DNA from: Ryuthela nishihirai
Lineage: Eukaryota > Arthropoda > Arachnida > Araneae > Heptathelidae
Reading direction: 5' to 3'
DNA: 64,000 nt
NCBI GenBank assembly: GCA_038380435.1
Contig: JAWZYU010000013.1
Location: 60,662,946 to 60,726,945 of the forward strand
In this document: piece by piece, positions 1 through 11,920 of the stretch
How the letters are laid out: each line of letters opens with the position of its first letter
Numbering within the stretch: position 1 is the first letter of the stretch
Notes under the pieces: model-generated
Told to the model about the DNA's origin: nothing
Databases searched by the model: none
The model's input: only the letters and a program-made list of their open reading frames with translations
Position numbers and translations under genes: made by a program

Positions 1-8
1 TTTCAAAC

Positions 9-183
9 TGTTTCTTTAATGATAAATTCGACTTCTCTTATCCGTTTCCAACTCGGATGGCTTACGTTCTTTAAAAAGTTTACAAATGCTTTATCAATCT
101 CATTATCAGTTTTGCACATATATACACACACACACCATCATTCATATCTTCTCCAACCCATTTCACTCTGCACTTCCTAACAA
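9..183. repeat. Dispersed direct repeat, copy 1
   Basis: About 175 bp that recur at 2943-3119 in the same direction, with roughly nine in ten bases shared by eye. Both contain the same order: a TTTCTTTAATGATAAA start, a block CCAACTCGGATGGCTTAC, a (CA)n run, and the end CTCCAACCCATTTC. On the minus strand a short open stretch includes NEIDKAF and SWKRIREVEF. It could be coding debris of a transposon, but I do not recognise it. Confidence 0.7.
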
Positions 184-2942
184 CTGTCCTCATTTCACTC
201 ATTTTCACTTAACCCATAATCATCATCATTATAAAAAATTAGTTTAAAGCTATTCTTTACATAAAAAAACTTAAATAAGTTTATCAAGCACTAAAAAAAA
301 ACCACTAGTTTTTCTCCACATTTAATGGTAAAATTGCTGATCTTGAATGAATTTTTTAAATTGATATTATATCTTATAGTGAAGAAAGGATTTGCTGTAT
401 AGTAAATCAGTTTGCTTATCTATCCATTAGAAATGGAAAGATGGTAATTTTATTTGAAAATATGGGGAGTTAATTGGTCGAGTTTTGTGTTTATCTGTAT
501 TATTGGTTGAGAATGCAAAGTCTCAGATTTCACGCCTTTATCACCATAGATATGGCAAAACAAGCATTTTTATCAACATAGAATTTTATAGCTGAATCAT
601 TTTAAGTTATGGGATCCGTGGTCAGAACTTCAGCAATTTCAAAAATCTCTTAAGGAAAATTAGGTAGATACTCCTTTTTAAACATTGTCTTGTACTTGTC
701 GATTCTCACTCTGTTGCCGATTTAAAATTTTGGTTTTGAAATAGATTTATTTCTTGTACCAAACCAAGGGCGGATTCAGAAAATGTCTTGGGGGGGGGGG
801 TCGGACTCCTTTTTGGGATTAAGGGATTCTTTGCCGAAAAAGGGATTTCTTAAATTTATTAAAGTTTTGGCCAAAAAACAGGCTATTCGCATCTAATTTC
901 TTTTACATACAAAACAATTTAATAAAATAAGATTACATCCATCCCTAGATTTACATGGTAGATAGGTCCGAAAAATCAACGTATAAATCGAAACCATTCA
1001 AATCGAGATCAACAACTGATAGAAAAAAAAGGGATAGATTCTGAAAATAAAAATCCATATTTTTAATAAAACGTACATTGAAAGTTCTATTTATACATAT
1101 TTATCTGAAAGTTTAGTTCAGCAGTAATAATAAATATTAAAGAAGCATTTTTTGTAACTTATTAAAACTGATTCAAATAAGCTTAGATTAATTTCGCATT
1201 TTTAATATAGAGTTCACTACTGAATTCGAAGATAAAATTTGAAAACATATTTACGAACTGATAATGAATTTTGAATTAAGCATTTTTACCAACACTTAAT
1301 ATTTTAATTTGTAAATTTAGCATTTATGTGATAGTTTACGAAACAATCTACTTACGAATCAGCTGTATTTAGTCTATATAATCGGGGGTGGGTGTCGCCT
1401 TCTGCAGTCGCCCGCAGAGGTGACTGGTGCGACTGCAGAAGGCGAAATATTTTAGGGGCAGAAAATTTCGAAACAAGCTAACTACCATAGCTGCAGTAAG
1501 TTTGATTTCAGTATGTATGACCAATTTTTCAACATATGATTTTCAATTACTTTTAACAATGACATTGAATACAGCTAAATTAATCATTATCTGACTTCGA
1601 GAAAGAGGCCACAGAGCCTCCGGCAGCAAAATAGCACTGTATATAATAATCTGATAATAACAATAAAGACTTGCAGCATAAAATGAGCTAAAACATAGTT
1701 TTTACTAAACTGAAAGAATTCAGTAATTCAAAACAGGTTTTATTTCATTCAGTATTCGCCAGACAGATTGCATTACAATAGTAATAAGATAATATTAGCG
1801 AAATATTATAATTTGTTACAGATGACATTTTTCTATTATAAGAATTTACTATTATTTATTTATTCGAGAAAATAAATGATATCAATTAAAACCATTTAGT
1901 CATTTATTTTAACTAAAATATTGATTTTTAACTTTGGGATTCCTTGACGCTATGCTACTGCTACTTCAAATTATATATTATATCTACACACTTAAAAATG
2001 TAAAACAGAATCCATAATCATGTAAACCGAAATTGGTTATATACTCTTGACTTAAGAAACCGAGTTTATTACCGTGTAAAATGAATAATCAAACGTGCAT
2101 CCCATGGTTGTAATTTCTTGACTATGTAAAACCGAAACCGTTGTATACTTGGAAACATATAGTATGCTTGTAGTAGATTATATGTTAATATATATATATT
2201 CTTTAGTATTATTTAATTATGAGAAATTCAAAACTCCCTCGTTTAAAAGATTTTTTTTATGTTCGGGCACACAGAATAGAGAAGAATCCGAGAAGTTACT
2301 CTTAGATTTTACAGGCCAAATGGTTTAGGTACCAAATGGTCAATCATACCAGGACATGATCTACTTATACGAAAGTCACTGTTGACCACTGCATCAGTTA
2401 GAGCTAATGCAACACACATAATGTTCCCTACTGGAACTCCCTAACCACTATGCCATTTGGATTTTGTTCTGCCAATCCCATTTTGAAAAATCAAATGACC
2501 AAAAACATTATGTATCGTTTTTTGATTATCCCGAGGTATTTTCACTTGTACGATCGGTTATACATAATGCATTAAACATATTCGTAAATATGAATCAATT
2601 TTTTCCTTTCTTTTTGGGCTCTTGGATCCAGGAGGGAAGGGGGGATAGAGTCGATTGCCCGATCCCCCCCGCCCCCTCTATCCGCTACTGTACCAAACAG
2701 ATTAAAGTACAAGACATTTTTATTTTTCTTCATGCTTCAATTATTATAAGAATTATTACAATTTTTAACAAATTTCGTTAGAACAACGATTCATTTTCTA
2801 GTATTATTGGCAGTGAAATATTTTTACAGTGTTGTCTTTAGACTCCGATTAAATCTCTGCATAATTTGTGCTTTAGTTTCGTTTTCAGTTTCAAACAAAT
2901 GAACACCTCTTTGGCTAAATTTCTAAACTAGGCTTTCGTTTG
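184..2942. other. AT-rich intronic DNA, no gene seen
   Basis: Low-complexity AT-rich sequence without a supported open frame or exon signature. It has a G-run near 792, a strong hairpin at 1395-1445 and a C-run near 2665. The short frame around 2464-2781 is spanned by low-complexity sequence and shows no protein family signal. Confidence 0.6.
1395..1445. repeat. GC-rich perfect hairpin
   Basis: A perfect 17-bp inverted repeat (TCGCCTTCTGCAGTCGC and its complement) with a 17-nt spacer, in otherwise AT-rich DNA. It has no coding capacity. It may be the remnant of a small foldback element. Confidence 0.75.
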
Positions 2943-3119
2943 AGTTTCTTTAATGATAAACTCAACTTCCCTTATTCGTTTCCAACTCGGATGGCTTACA
3001 TTCTTTAAAAATCTTTACAAATGCTTTATCAATCTCGTTATCAGTTTTACACATATAAACACACACACACACTCCGTCATTCATACCTTCTCCAACCCAT
3101 TTCGCTCTGCGTTTCCCAA
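2943..3119. repeat. Dispersed direct repeat, copy 2
   Basis: Second copy of the 9-183 sequence in the same orientation, 2.9 kb downstream, with scattered substitutions and a slightly longer CA run. No target duplication is seen around either copy. A segmental duplication or two fragments of one element family would both explain it. Confidence 0.7.
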
Positions 3120-3794
3120 TATCTAGGTAGGAGATGGAGGTTTAATTTGAAAAATATTTCTCCATCTATTTTAACAATTATGAAAATCAAGCAGTTAACG
3201 TATTTGTTCAACCAAGTGCTTATTCAGTATTATTCTAATGTTTTCACAAATGTGTTATTTTGTTTAATTCCATCATTTGGCAATTTCTCTGAAGACCACT
3301 CCTAATCAACTTTTAGAAAGGATCATATAAAAAATTCATATCCGATTACCTTTATTGTAAAACTAAAAATCAAAATTCTTTAATGACTCTAAAATTTTGT
3401 TGTTGTATTTTTAAAGCACAAAACTTTAACAGATTCTTTTAACAGAGACATATTTTTGAATGCAGTTAATTAACTGAAACAGGATTATATTTCTGTTTGA
3501 AACACACGATGCATTATATACTATATATATACAGTATATATGTTATACCCTGATGTCTAAAAATTGCATAAAAAAAAACACTTTTTGGTCAATGGAAAAA
3601 TAATTTTGCAACTATAAACTTAAACTTTTTTTGGGGTGACTTGTAATTGAACCTATGAGAGATACGTAAAACAACTGTGTCTGTGTGGCCGGGTGAGCAG
3701 CTGCCTTGGGCGTCTGCCATTTGAAGAAATATGGTGTCAGTGAGAGAACAAATGTCGTGTCTATCTCCCACATGCTGGTTTAACTCTTATTCAG

Positions 3795-3995
3795 GCCCGG
3801 ATCTAGCAATAGAGAAAGGGGAAGAGTAGGAGAAAGGGACTGTATTTTCACCGCATATAATATTTTCCGCTCCATTTTAGAGGTATTTAAAATTTTTCTT
3901 GAAATGCGTACAGTTTACTAGTTTTTACCTCCATTATCTCTTTACTAGCATTTTCAAAGGTACCCCGCTTGTCCCTACTCTCGATATCCGGCCCT
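3795..3995. repeat. Dispersed repeat, copy 1
   Basis: About 200 bp sharing its order of blocks with 6960-7155: a GGGGAAGAGTAGG-like start, AATATTTT(T)CC, a TGAAAAATGC-like block, CATTATC..TTACT, GCATT.TCAAAGG, and an end like TCTGGCCCT. Divergence is high, so this is an old repeat. The words 'GGCCCGGATCTAG' at its edge recur in several AT-rich places. Confidence 0.5.
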
Positions 3996-5480
3996 CCTGT
4001 TATCAATTTTCTAAGAAACAGCTTCGTTTACGCTGCCGAAAGCTTAGTTACTACACAATATTGAAGACTTTTCTCTCTTTTTTAAACGTTTTTTTAAACC
4101 TCCTGTCGCAATTGCCATAATTCTTGAATCACCGGTCCCATATATGTGTTTCTCCTGTACCTTTCCATGTTGTGTTAAAACTTCAAGCCCCCTATATAAT
4201 AACACCCAATTTAGAACCGCGTAAAGATTTTCCCTCCTATTTTTACATTATCTCTGAACTATTTCATTTAATATTTTTTCGACCAATCGTAATTAATCAA
4301 ATCTCTCCCTTCGGCGTTCTTCTGGTCACCCCATATTGATTAAAAAATGAAGTCCCCATCTCTGATAGAAAGGAGTTTTAGTTTAAAAACATTTTTACTT
4401 TTCGCTTCAATGATAGTTGACTTTCAAAGGGAAAACTCGCTAATGATACTTGAAAGTGAGAAACTGCTGATTTTATAAATAAAATGTTGGTGAAAACGAA
4501 AAAATATAACGCATGTGTAACATTTACTGGCGATTTCATAAACTACCAGAAGCAAATCGTGAAATCAATATATCGTTAAAAATTAAAATGAAACCTTTAT
4601 TATCTTCTATTCTAAGCATACAAGTTTTTAAATTTGTGAATACACACTTCATTGATAACTTAAGTTCTATCACAGACAGATTCTTTATATTGTTACTGTG
4701 CGTGCAGTTATTGCGGATCGAAAAAACTTAAAAAAAATAATGTTTTTCTACAAATATTCAAAAAAATTATACTCCATCGATAATTATAAAATCAATTAAT
4801 GTTTAGACACTTAGCTAAAGGTCGATATACAAAATAAAATGTTTATCGTTTATCCCTGTGAAAAGAGAAATCAAAACTTACTTAAATGAAGAAAACTTCA
4901 TTTAGAGAATACAAAGACAAAAAACTAGCAATATGTATTACTGATTAATGAATAAATTAATTATGCAACAGTATTGTATCCATGTATTTCCGTAAATTAC
5001 CTTCATAATAGAAGGATGGTTGTTTTATAAAATCACTATTGATTTTATGAAATCACTGCGAATGGTGGAAATACTTAACATATTTATTGCATTCAGCGAC
5101 TGGTGTGGGCATTTTACAGAACCACCGGTTATTACGAAAATTCAAGAGATTTTCTCCACCATAACATACATTTATCTAATCTTCTAACTCTCTCTCTATA
5201 TATAAATCGCAATTTTCAAAAAAAAAACGAAAAATTAAATTAATTATATTTCTGTATGCTACCTAAAAAGAAAGATAGGGCGGCGGCAATTCATGTTGAG
5301 CAGGTATATCAGCATCCATCTTCCTTTGAAATAAAACGGATTCAGTGACAGTTTTCTTCTTTTTTTGAAATGTTTTTTGAATTTTTTTTTAATGTGAAAC
5401 CTTTTTCTTTGAAATGAATATGGATTCAGTGACTTTAGCTTATTTTTACTTTTCAGGGCCTACACAAAAATTGGTATTTA
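3996..5480. other. AT-rich intronic DNA, no gene seen
   Basis: No exon, transposase or retroelement signature was recognised on either strand. Open stretches here are short and rich in AT-driven residues (F, I, K, L, N). Confidence 0.55.
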
Positions 5481-6560
5481 AAAAAAAAATTATTTTTTAC
5501 TTTGTCGCTAAAAATACCTGTCTTCAGAAGCTTTCATTTAACGTAAGACTTCATAAACATCGAACCCCCTTACCTGTCTCTCTTTTTTTGTACGGGGAAA
5601 GATGATAAGAGGAGTGATTTCAGGCAGTCCACGACATTACATAAAGTTCAAATTGAAATATAACACGTTGGGGTCGACCCTGAGAAATATCCATTCCGTT
5701 TTGGGGGAATGAAAGGTGGGAGGTAAAATTCAAAGTTACCTACGATAGTCCCACATAAGATTTACTTTGTGTAACTTGTTGTAACTTGTAACTGTGATTC
5801 CTCTATTCGGTAGATATATCAGAACAATGACTTATACATTCATCCTTTTTAGGGGGAAGAAAGCATGGGGAAAACATTTTATAGCCCATAACAGTTTCCA
5901 CGGCACAAGCTTTCTTTTCCCACACAACTTGTTAAGTTCATCCCTCATGTTCCGAAACTATAGTGGAACAATCGTTTCCATCATACACAAATGGAAACTT
6001 ACTTATTAACTTTGGAAATCAGAAGAAACTAACAAACTTATTACTATAACTTAAATTAAGCCAACCAAAGCAAAAAAAAGAACAATAAACCACTAGGGCA
6101 GAGAAAAACTAATGTTACTGAAAAAATGTGCAAATATACTCAATCAAACCTCTAAAATCCTTTTAGGTGAACGATCACAAATGGAAATTTCCAAAAGCAA
6201 CTACTTTAAGAATCACGAGAGAAAATTCTACAAATTCCAAAATAAGCTGAAAATGGCCATAGAAAATTAAGCGTCAGAAGAACGTAAACCAGTGATTGTA
6301 AACTTTTATTTAAGCTTTCTTTTATTTCCTACCGAGATAGAGGGTTCGAAAGGCCTGGCATTTTAGCGTCGGAGACAAAAAAAAATCGTTTTCATAATTC
6401 CCTGGTTTTAGGGAAGAAGAAAGCATTGAGGAAATATTTATACCCCATGACACTCCCAACACATTTTTTCACACAATACATTTTTTCACAACATTTTTAC
6501 ACACATTTTCTCACAAGTTTTCATTTGAAACACAATACATTAAATCTGGTCCTCGGGTTC
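5480..6560 (+). repeat. Modular repeat field shared with 56083-57560
   Basis: Contains the block TTTGTCGCTAAAAATACCTG followed by TTCAGAAGCTTTCATTTAACG and a CATCGAACC element, which returns at about 56088 and 56813. It also contains two modules of roughly 130-150 bp with the order GGGAAGAAAGCATG.GG, ATTTTATA.CCCA, CACAAG.TTTC, ACTTGTTA and GTTCGAAA.ATAGTGGAACA, at about 5850 and 6412. The modules are diverged from one another and look like non-coding satellite-like units or an old element. Confidence 0.55.
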
Positions 6561-6959
6561 GAAACATTGCCTTGACAAACCAATCAAATGACGTGCAAAA
6601 TGCAATAGGAAGATAGGTAAAAATATCGTTCGGTATTTAAAATGCATTTTTCGAAATTTACACAAAAATGATGGTTATTGAAAGAATTTATTATACAAAC
6701 TTCAAAACTTTAGTTATGTTATTAAATGATTTTTGAATAATAATTATTATTTAAGTTTTAATTAAGTTCTGAGTTAAATTCAGGACTATCACTGGTATTT
6801 TTAAATAGTCAAACTTTAATAATTCTTTAAATATTCAGCGAATAATATTGGAGATCAAGATTTAGACAGATTTAATTGAGGTCTGCAACCTATCATTTCT
6901 CCCATTTTTTTCATAAAAATATCTTTTTTAAAGTTACAGAGCCGCAATCGAGCCGAAAA

Positions 6960-7155
6960 AGGTATAAAAGGGAGGAGTAGGGCAAGACACTGGATTTCCA
7001 TTGCAATGTAATATTTTTCCCTTCGTGTTAAAGCGTTTTAAAAATTTATTGAAAAATGCATGAAATATGCAGAAGTATAATAAATTTTGGTTTCCATTAT
7101 CCTTACTCGCATTCTCAAAGGGGGATGCCTCCTTCCCTCTTAGATCTGGCCCTGG
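6960..7155. repeat. Dispersed repeat, copy 2
   Basis: Diverged second copy of the 3795-3995 sequence in the same direction. It ends about 340 bp below the dynein exon at 7494. No coding content. Confidence 0.5.
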
Positions 7156-7493
7156 GTGTTGCTATAAAATGATTCTATGCTAATACTGCAGCTCATGAAT
7201 GTATATAAGATTCCACTCTAAAGGATTAATATTCAAATCACATATATCAGAAAACTGCACATCTAATTGCATTGATATCATTAACAGAACTTTATTTACT
7301 AATTTACTTGGTCATTATTTATTGACAGTTGCCTGGCAATTTCAATATCTAGTATATACAGTATATATATAAATATTAAAAGAAATACAAGTGAGCTTAT
7401 TTTTCTATAAAATGTTTGATAACTTAAATAACTATTCTACCATGATTTAGTTATCAATAATGAGCATATGACTAAAAGAGTATATTTTCTTAC

Positions 7494-7710
7494 CTCATGT
7501 ATCCACTGTCTTTTTAAGGATGACTGATTTTCAAATGTTTCAGGAGAAGATAAACGCAGACCTTGGATAACACGGGAAAAATCTCTTAAGTTAAAAAGGT
7601 AATGAGATTTAGCTGGTGTAGGTAACAAATTTTTAATTGCTTCTTTGTATACAATAAGAGTACCTAAAACAAGTTCATCAACACATGGATCGAAATCTTT
7701 GGTAAATCCT
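7494..7710 (-). CDS. Axonemal dynein heavy chain, internal exon (end of AAA3)
   Basis: Exon of 217 nt on the minus strand, with acceptor TTTCTTTCAG above 7710 and donor GTAAGA below 7494. It completes the split Arg codon and continues [14 protein letters not shown], then [33 protein letters not shown] and [29 protein letters not shown] is a hallmark of axonemal dynein heavy chains at the end of AAA3. The exon ends in phase 0 after Glu. The following exon (family pattern V..RVFYDRLVD) is not visible in 1-7493, so the gene runs off the left edge. The first seven bases could also be read with an AG two bases further in, but only the chosen site keeps the frame with the 16113-16239 exon. Confidence 0.95.
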
Positions 7711-8254
7711 CTGAAAGAAAATAATAAAAAAGTGACTTTCTTCGCCCAGAAAGATTTCTTGACTAATATAAAAACAATTGATACCTAAAACAACTTCTGA
7801 AAATTTATATCACAATATTAATGCTTATTTGTTACACTATATAACATTTTGCTTTCAATAATAGGGATAGAACATCAACATTTCTGCTGCCTAAAAGAAG
7901 GAAGAAATTTCAGGAAATGATAACATTCTCAAAAATGCAATTAGGGATTAATGGCCAAATGCGAATGCATAGATATTCTGATTGGTTTCTAGAGAAACTT
8001 ATTCTAGCACCATTTAAAGCTACATACCACAATCGGATAGACGATTTTTCTACTAAAAAACTTTTAAAAAATATTAGAAAAAAAATTCAAATAACAATGT
8101 AAACATTTCATAAACATTCTTAGGTTTCGAAACTTTTAATCTAAAGAGCAGTAAATGTATTATTTGTACATGATATCATCAAATAATCCATTTATCTAAC
8201 AATAATTTTAAATAGTTTATTAATAGAATAGCTATAACACGATCGAAATTATTT

Positions 8255-8640
8255 GGTTCTCTCAAAGTTAAAGCTACATAAATCCCCAAGGGTAGATAAA
8301 ATTACTATTGAAATTATTAGTGTTAGGACTATTTCCCTTGCCACATAGCTGATCGAATTTTTTTTATCATCCGCAGTCTTAAAACTGTTAATCGCTGTTT
8401 TGCGATAATTATACAAGCATTAGAATATTTTTTGTTCCAGGTGAAATTCTATGAATTAGTGTGCTTAATAGAATTGAGAATTTAGTTGACGGACACATTC
8501 TAGAAGAATAGTGTTCGTTCGGAAGTAGTAGAGGATGCACAGATCAAATATTTTCCTTTAGTCAGATTCTTCAGAAACCTTTAATTTCAAAAACTTGTTC
8601 TTTGTGAATTTAAAAAACAACTCTCTTCAGCACTTTCAAA
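8255..8640 (+). mobile_element. RTE-like non-LTR fragment (reverse transcriptase start)
   Basis: Decayed plus-strand fragment. About 8265-8340 translates to a relic of SKLKLHKSPGVDEIT, and about 8455-8600 to a relic of RIKNLVDGQLRDEQCGFRS..GRGCVDQIFSLRQILEK. Both are start-of-RT blocks of the family that fills this window. Frameshifts and stops separate the blocks and no flanks of the element are visible. Confidence 0.7.
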
Positions 8641-8711
8641 TTTATTTATTTACAAAGTATGATCTATACTAGGGGTTCTAAACGTGGGGTACGCGGTAAA
8701 ATATTTTGGGG

Positions 8712-8927
8712 TACAGTCGCTCAAAAAAGTATCCAAACGCTATGGTTGCATACAAAATTCAGAAAAAATCTGGCAACGATTTTTTTTAGAAATTAATGAT
8801 CTGGCAACCTTCGTGTACGGTACACGAAGGTTGCCAGATCATTAATTTCTAAAAAAATCGTTGCCAGTTGTATTTTCTGAACTTTGTATACAACCATAGC
8901 GTTCGGATACTTTTTTGACCGACTGTA
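8712..8927. repeat. Palindromic MITE, copy 1
   Basis: A 216-bp element that is one near-perfect palindrome. It begins TACAGTCGCTCAAAAAAGTA and ends with the complement, turning at GTGTACGGTACAC near 8820. Arms of about 105 bp carry only a few mismatches and small gaps. A second copy lies at 39263-39489. The ends resemble Tc1/mariner termini with TA target sites. It has no coding capacity, so this is a foldback-type MITE. Confidence 0.85.
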
Positions 8928-9554
8928 CGCCGTGAGAGGTCAAAAGTCTATAGATCTAGTAACAAAGTCAGTGTTTTATTTTATTCCCATTGTTATAATA
9001 TAACTATAGTTTTATCTATCTATACAAGGGGTACGCCAGTTACATACACAGTTCCAGGGGGTATGTGAAGCCTAAAAGGTTGAAAACCAATGATCTATAC
9101 TATTTTTTTACAAAAAAACTTACTAAGCCGAAGCTTATGCTGAAGGAATGTATATAATTTTAACAAATAATACCTAGAAGACATCAATATCATGATATAA
9201 ATATAAAAAAGTAAAAACAAGGAAAAACCAATAAAACGATAAACATATTCGATTTAAAACATCGCTTTTTTATCAACTGCTCAAATAATTTTTTTAACAT
9301 CAGAAATTTTACTTAAGTTTACAATTTCTCTAGGAAGTAGGTTAAATAGGTAGGTAGTTGATCTTCCTTGGAATTTCGGCCATATTTATTACAGAATTCT
9401 GCCTGTTTTAAAGACCCTTAGCTTTTTTGTAGTAATCATAGCTAGAAATGATTATAGCTATTATCAAAAATTTTATTGATAACACAAACACATATAAACT
9501 TTCAATAGGAAAAATTATGAACAAACCAAAAAAATATTTTTTTTTGTAACAAAT
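8928..9554. other. Intronic DNA, no gene seen
   Basis: AT-rich stretch between the palindromic MITE and a Tc1 relic. No coding or repeat signature was recognised. Confidence 0.5.
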
Positions 9555-10533
9555 TATTAACGTTTGGTTGACACAGCCTCTCATTTTAACTCTTTTTCTA
9601 CCATGCAAGCTTAAACTGCAAGTAGAAGGTAGTGAAGAAGAAGAAATAGTACTGATTGGAAGAGTCCATTTAAAGTCTCGGCTGTTTTGGACTGGTATGG
9701 TAGTGAAACGGTTAAACCTCACTGCATCCACGGGATGGGCTGTATCCTGGCAAACTGTGTCCAGAAGGCTTCATGCTTATGCAAGGTCATCATTATGCAA
9801 GATGACCAGTTGAGATTAGTCTGCAAACCAATTACCAACGACAATTCACTTGGAGACAGCCTGAAACCAGATATCGTACATTAATATCCGGGACAGAAAC
9901 AGTTTTCGAATTAGGGTATAGGCAAACAATCACTCTCAATGGGCGCACATACCTTCATGTTTCCCTGTAACAGCTGTAAGATATTGCAATGAGATCCCCG
10001 AAACGTATGTTCGTCCATTTCTGGCAGCAATGGGTTCCTGATTCCGTGTTAATGGGTGATAATGCTCGCACTCACAGAGCTCGCTAGGTGGACCAATACC
10101 TTGAAATTGAAACCTTAAGCCGTAAGGACTGGCCTACCCATCATCTCACCTAAATCCAATAGTACAGGTTTAGGATGCTCTAGGACAACGCATCGTCGGT
10201 AGGAAACCACTTCCCAAGACCCTCGACCTCACTCATGCATGAATAGCAAATATTCCCTCAACCCTCATTGACACCTTTATTTGCAGCATGACGAGTCGTT
10301 ATGCGGCTTCTATCGTTGTCTGAGATGATCAAATACCATATTAATCATTGAACTTTTACATACCATTTTGAGGTAATAACTTTCTAATTCAAATAACGGA
10401 ATTCGTTTGTTTTTCAGATATTAGTGAGATATATGATCACGGAATTCACTTGTATGTTTGTTTCACTGAAATCTAACATAGGACTTATTTGTAATTCTGT
10501 TTGTTGCATAACTTTTGAGCAGCAGTGTAAATG
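9555..10533 (+). mobile_element. Decayed Tc1-like transposon, 5' end lost
   Basis: Plus-strand relic. Short frames show Tc1 transposase words: a DNA-binding part near 9560-9890, and near 10070-10190 a broken DNARTHRAR..VDQYLEIE..RKDWPTHHLT stretch, which includes the second catalytic Asp and the run up to the third acidic residue. Many stops and frameshifts are present. The 3' end keeps a terminus reading GCATAACTTTTGAGCAGCAG (about 10509-10533), typical of Tc1 ends when complemented. No matching 5' terminus was seen, so the element is truncated and dead. Confidence 0.75.
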
Positions 10534-10950
10534 CTACAAATCGTACTCATGAACACACCCAGTTAATATGTTTATTCCATTTAATTTTTGATGCCAAATC
10601 ATTTAACTGTTTTATTAAAATCGTTTTGTAGATTGCAAATAACGGTTTCGAAATCTGAATGGAAGTTTATTAGCAATGCACCATTAGGGCACATATGAAA
10701 TTTACTATTCGAAATTAATATTAGCCAAATCATTTATGTATATTTGAAATAGCATAGGGACGAGAATAGATCACTGTGTAACACCAAAATTAATCTTAAA
10801 TTTATTACTGTAATTAGCGTTTATTTTCATAATTATTTCTTTATGTAATAAATAGGTTTTAAAACATTTAAACATATTCCCTCTAAATCCAAGTAAATAT
10901 AATTTCTTTAATAAGATGTCAACGTCAACGGAATCAAATGGTTTATCAGT

Positions 10951-11665
10951 CCATCATCATCATCATCATCATCATCAAGAAGCCATGAGCTACGGAGGTC
11001 CGACCAGACCGCGTAATTTAGTTCAAGCATATCTGCTGCATCTCTCCACTGCACACCAATTCTAACAAGGTCGTCTTTGACGTCTTCCTTTAGGCACACT
11101 GTTCATAACCCTATTCGCCAATCTATAATTATCCATACGGGCAACATGGCCATACCAATGGAGTCTCTCTCTGCACAATATGCTACTTAAAGGAATTTGC
11201 CGACTCCTTTGCCAAACCTCATCATTAGTTACAAAGTTGAACCACCTAATCCCCAAGATACTGCATCTAGTATCAAAAGCATCTAGTTTCCTGTTATCTT
11301 GTTTACAAAGAATCCAAGTTTCACTCTCATAACTAACCCTAGAAAGAACCAAACTATTATACAGTCTAATTTTAGTCTTTAGGTGCATACGCTTGTTTCT
11401 CCACACTCTTCATAGATTCTTAAAATTCCCGTCATCAATCCCTATTCGTCTGTTAATCTCATGCCGCACATGACGAGTATCTGTTACAATAGCTCTCAAG
11501 ATAATTAAACTGTAATACGTGCTCAAAACTGCAACCATTCAGATTAACAGTATCACAACTTGCCTGACCAATTTTCATCACTTTAGTTTTCTCTCTGTTT
11601 AACCAAACCTACTCTACTACCAGTCTCATCAACAGCTCGAATGACAGAGTTCATCTCATCAACAT
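10951..11665 (-). mobile_element. RTE-like non-LTR copy, 3' end only
   Basis: Antisense copy beginning with the family's 3' microsatellite (ATC run at about 10951-10977) and running through the C-terminal domain. The minus-strand translation gives RMHLKTKIRLYNSLVLSRVS, YESETWILCKQDNRKLDAFD, HVARMDNYRLANRVMNSVPK and, at the 5' edge, DEMNSVIRAVDETGSRVGLV. Deletions shift the frame near 11070 and 11400-11580. The RT catalytic core is missing. It is joined directly to a plus-strand piece at about 11666. Confidence 0.88.
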
Positions 11666-11918
11666 ATATTGTGCAGAGAGAGACTCGTTGGTTTGGCCAT
11701 GTTGTCCGTATGCATAGCTGCAGATTGGCAAAGACGATTATGAATAGTGCACCTAAGGGTATCAGAAAAAGGGGGAGACCTAGGATGCGAAGGGCAGACA
11801 ATGTCAAACAGGACCTTGCTACAATTGGCCTAGAGTGGCCAAATGCAGCAGCTGTAGCTCAGAAGAGACATATCTCGAGAGGAAAATTACACAGTGTGGT
11901 TGAACCTCCGAAGCGGTA
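11666..11918 (+). mobile_element. RTE-like non-LTR C-terminal fragment, opposite strand
   Basis: The plus-strand open stretch encodes RETRWFGHVVRMHSCRLAKT, MNSAPKGIRKRGRPRMRRAD and NVKQDLATIGLEWPNAAAVA. This is the same C-terminal region as in the neighbour at 10951-11665 but a diverged subfamily and the opposite orientation. The element's 3' end is interrupted at 11919 by a small mariner. Because both pieces cover the same part of the element, they are two insertions or a rearrangement rather than one twin-primed copy. Confidence 0.85.
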
Positions 11919-11920
11919 TA

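Noticed and set aside
3899..4339. Adjacent open frames of about 70 codons
   Set aside because: AT-rich composition, no conserved motif, overlapping a decayed dispersed repeat.
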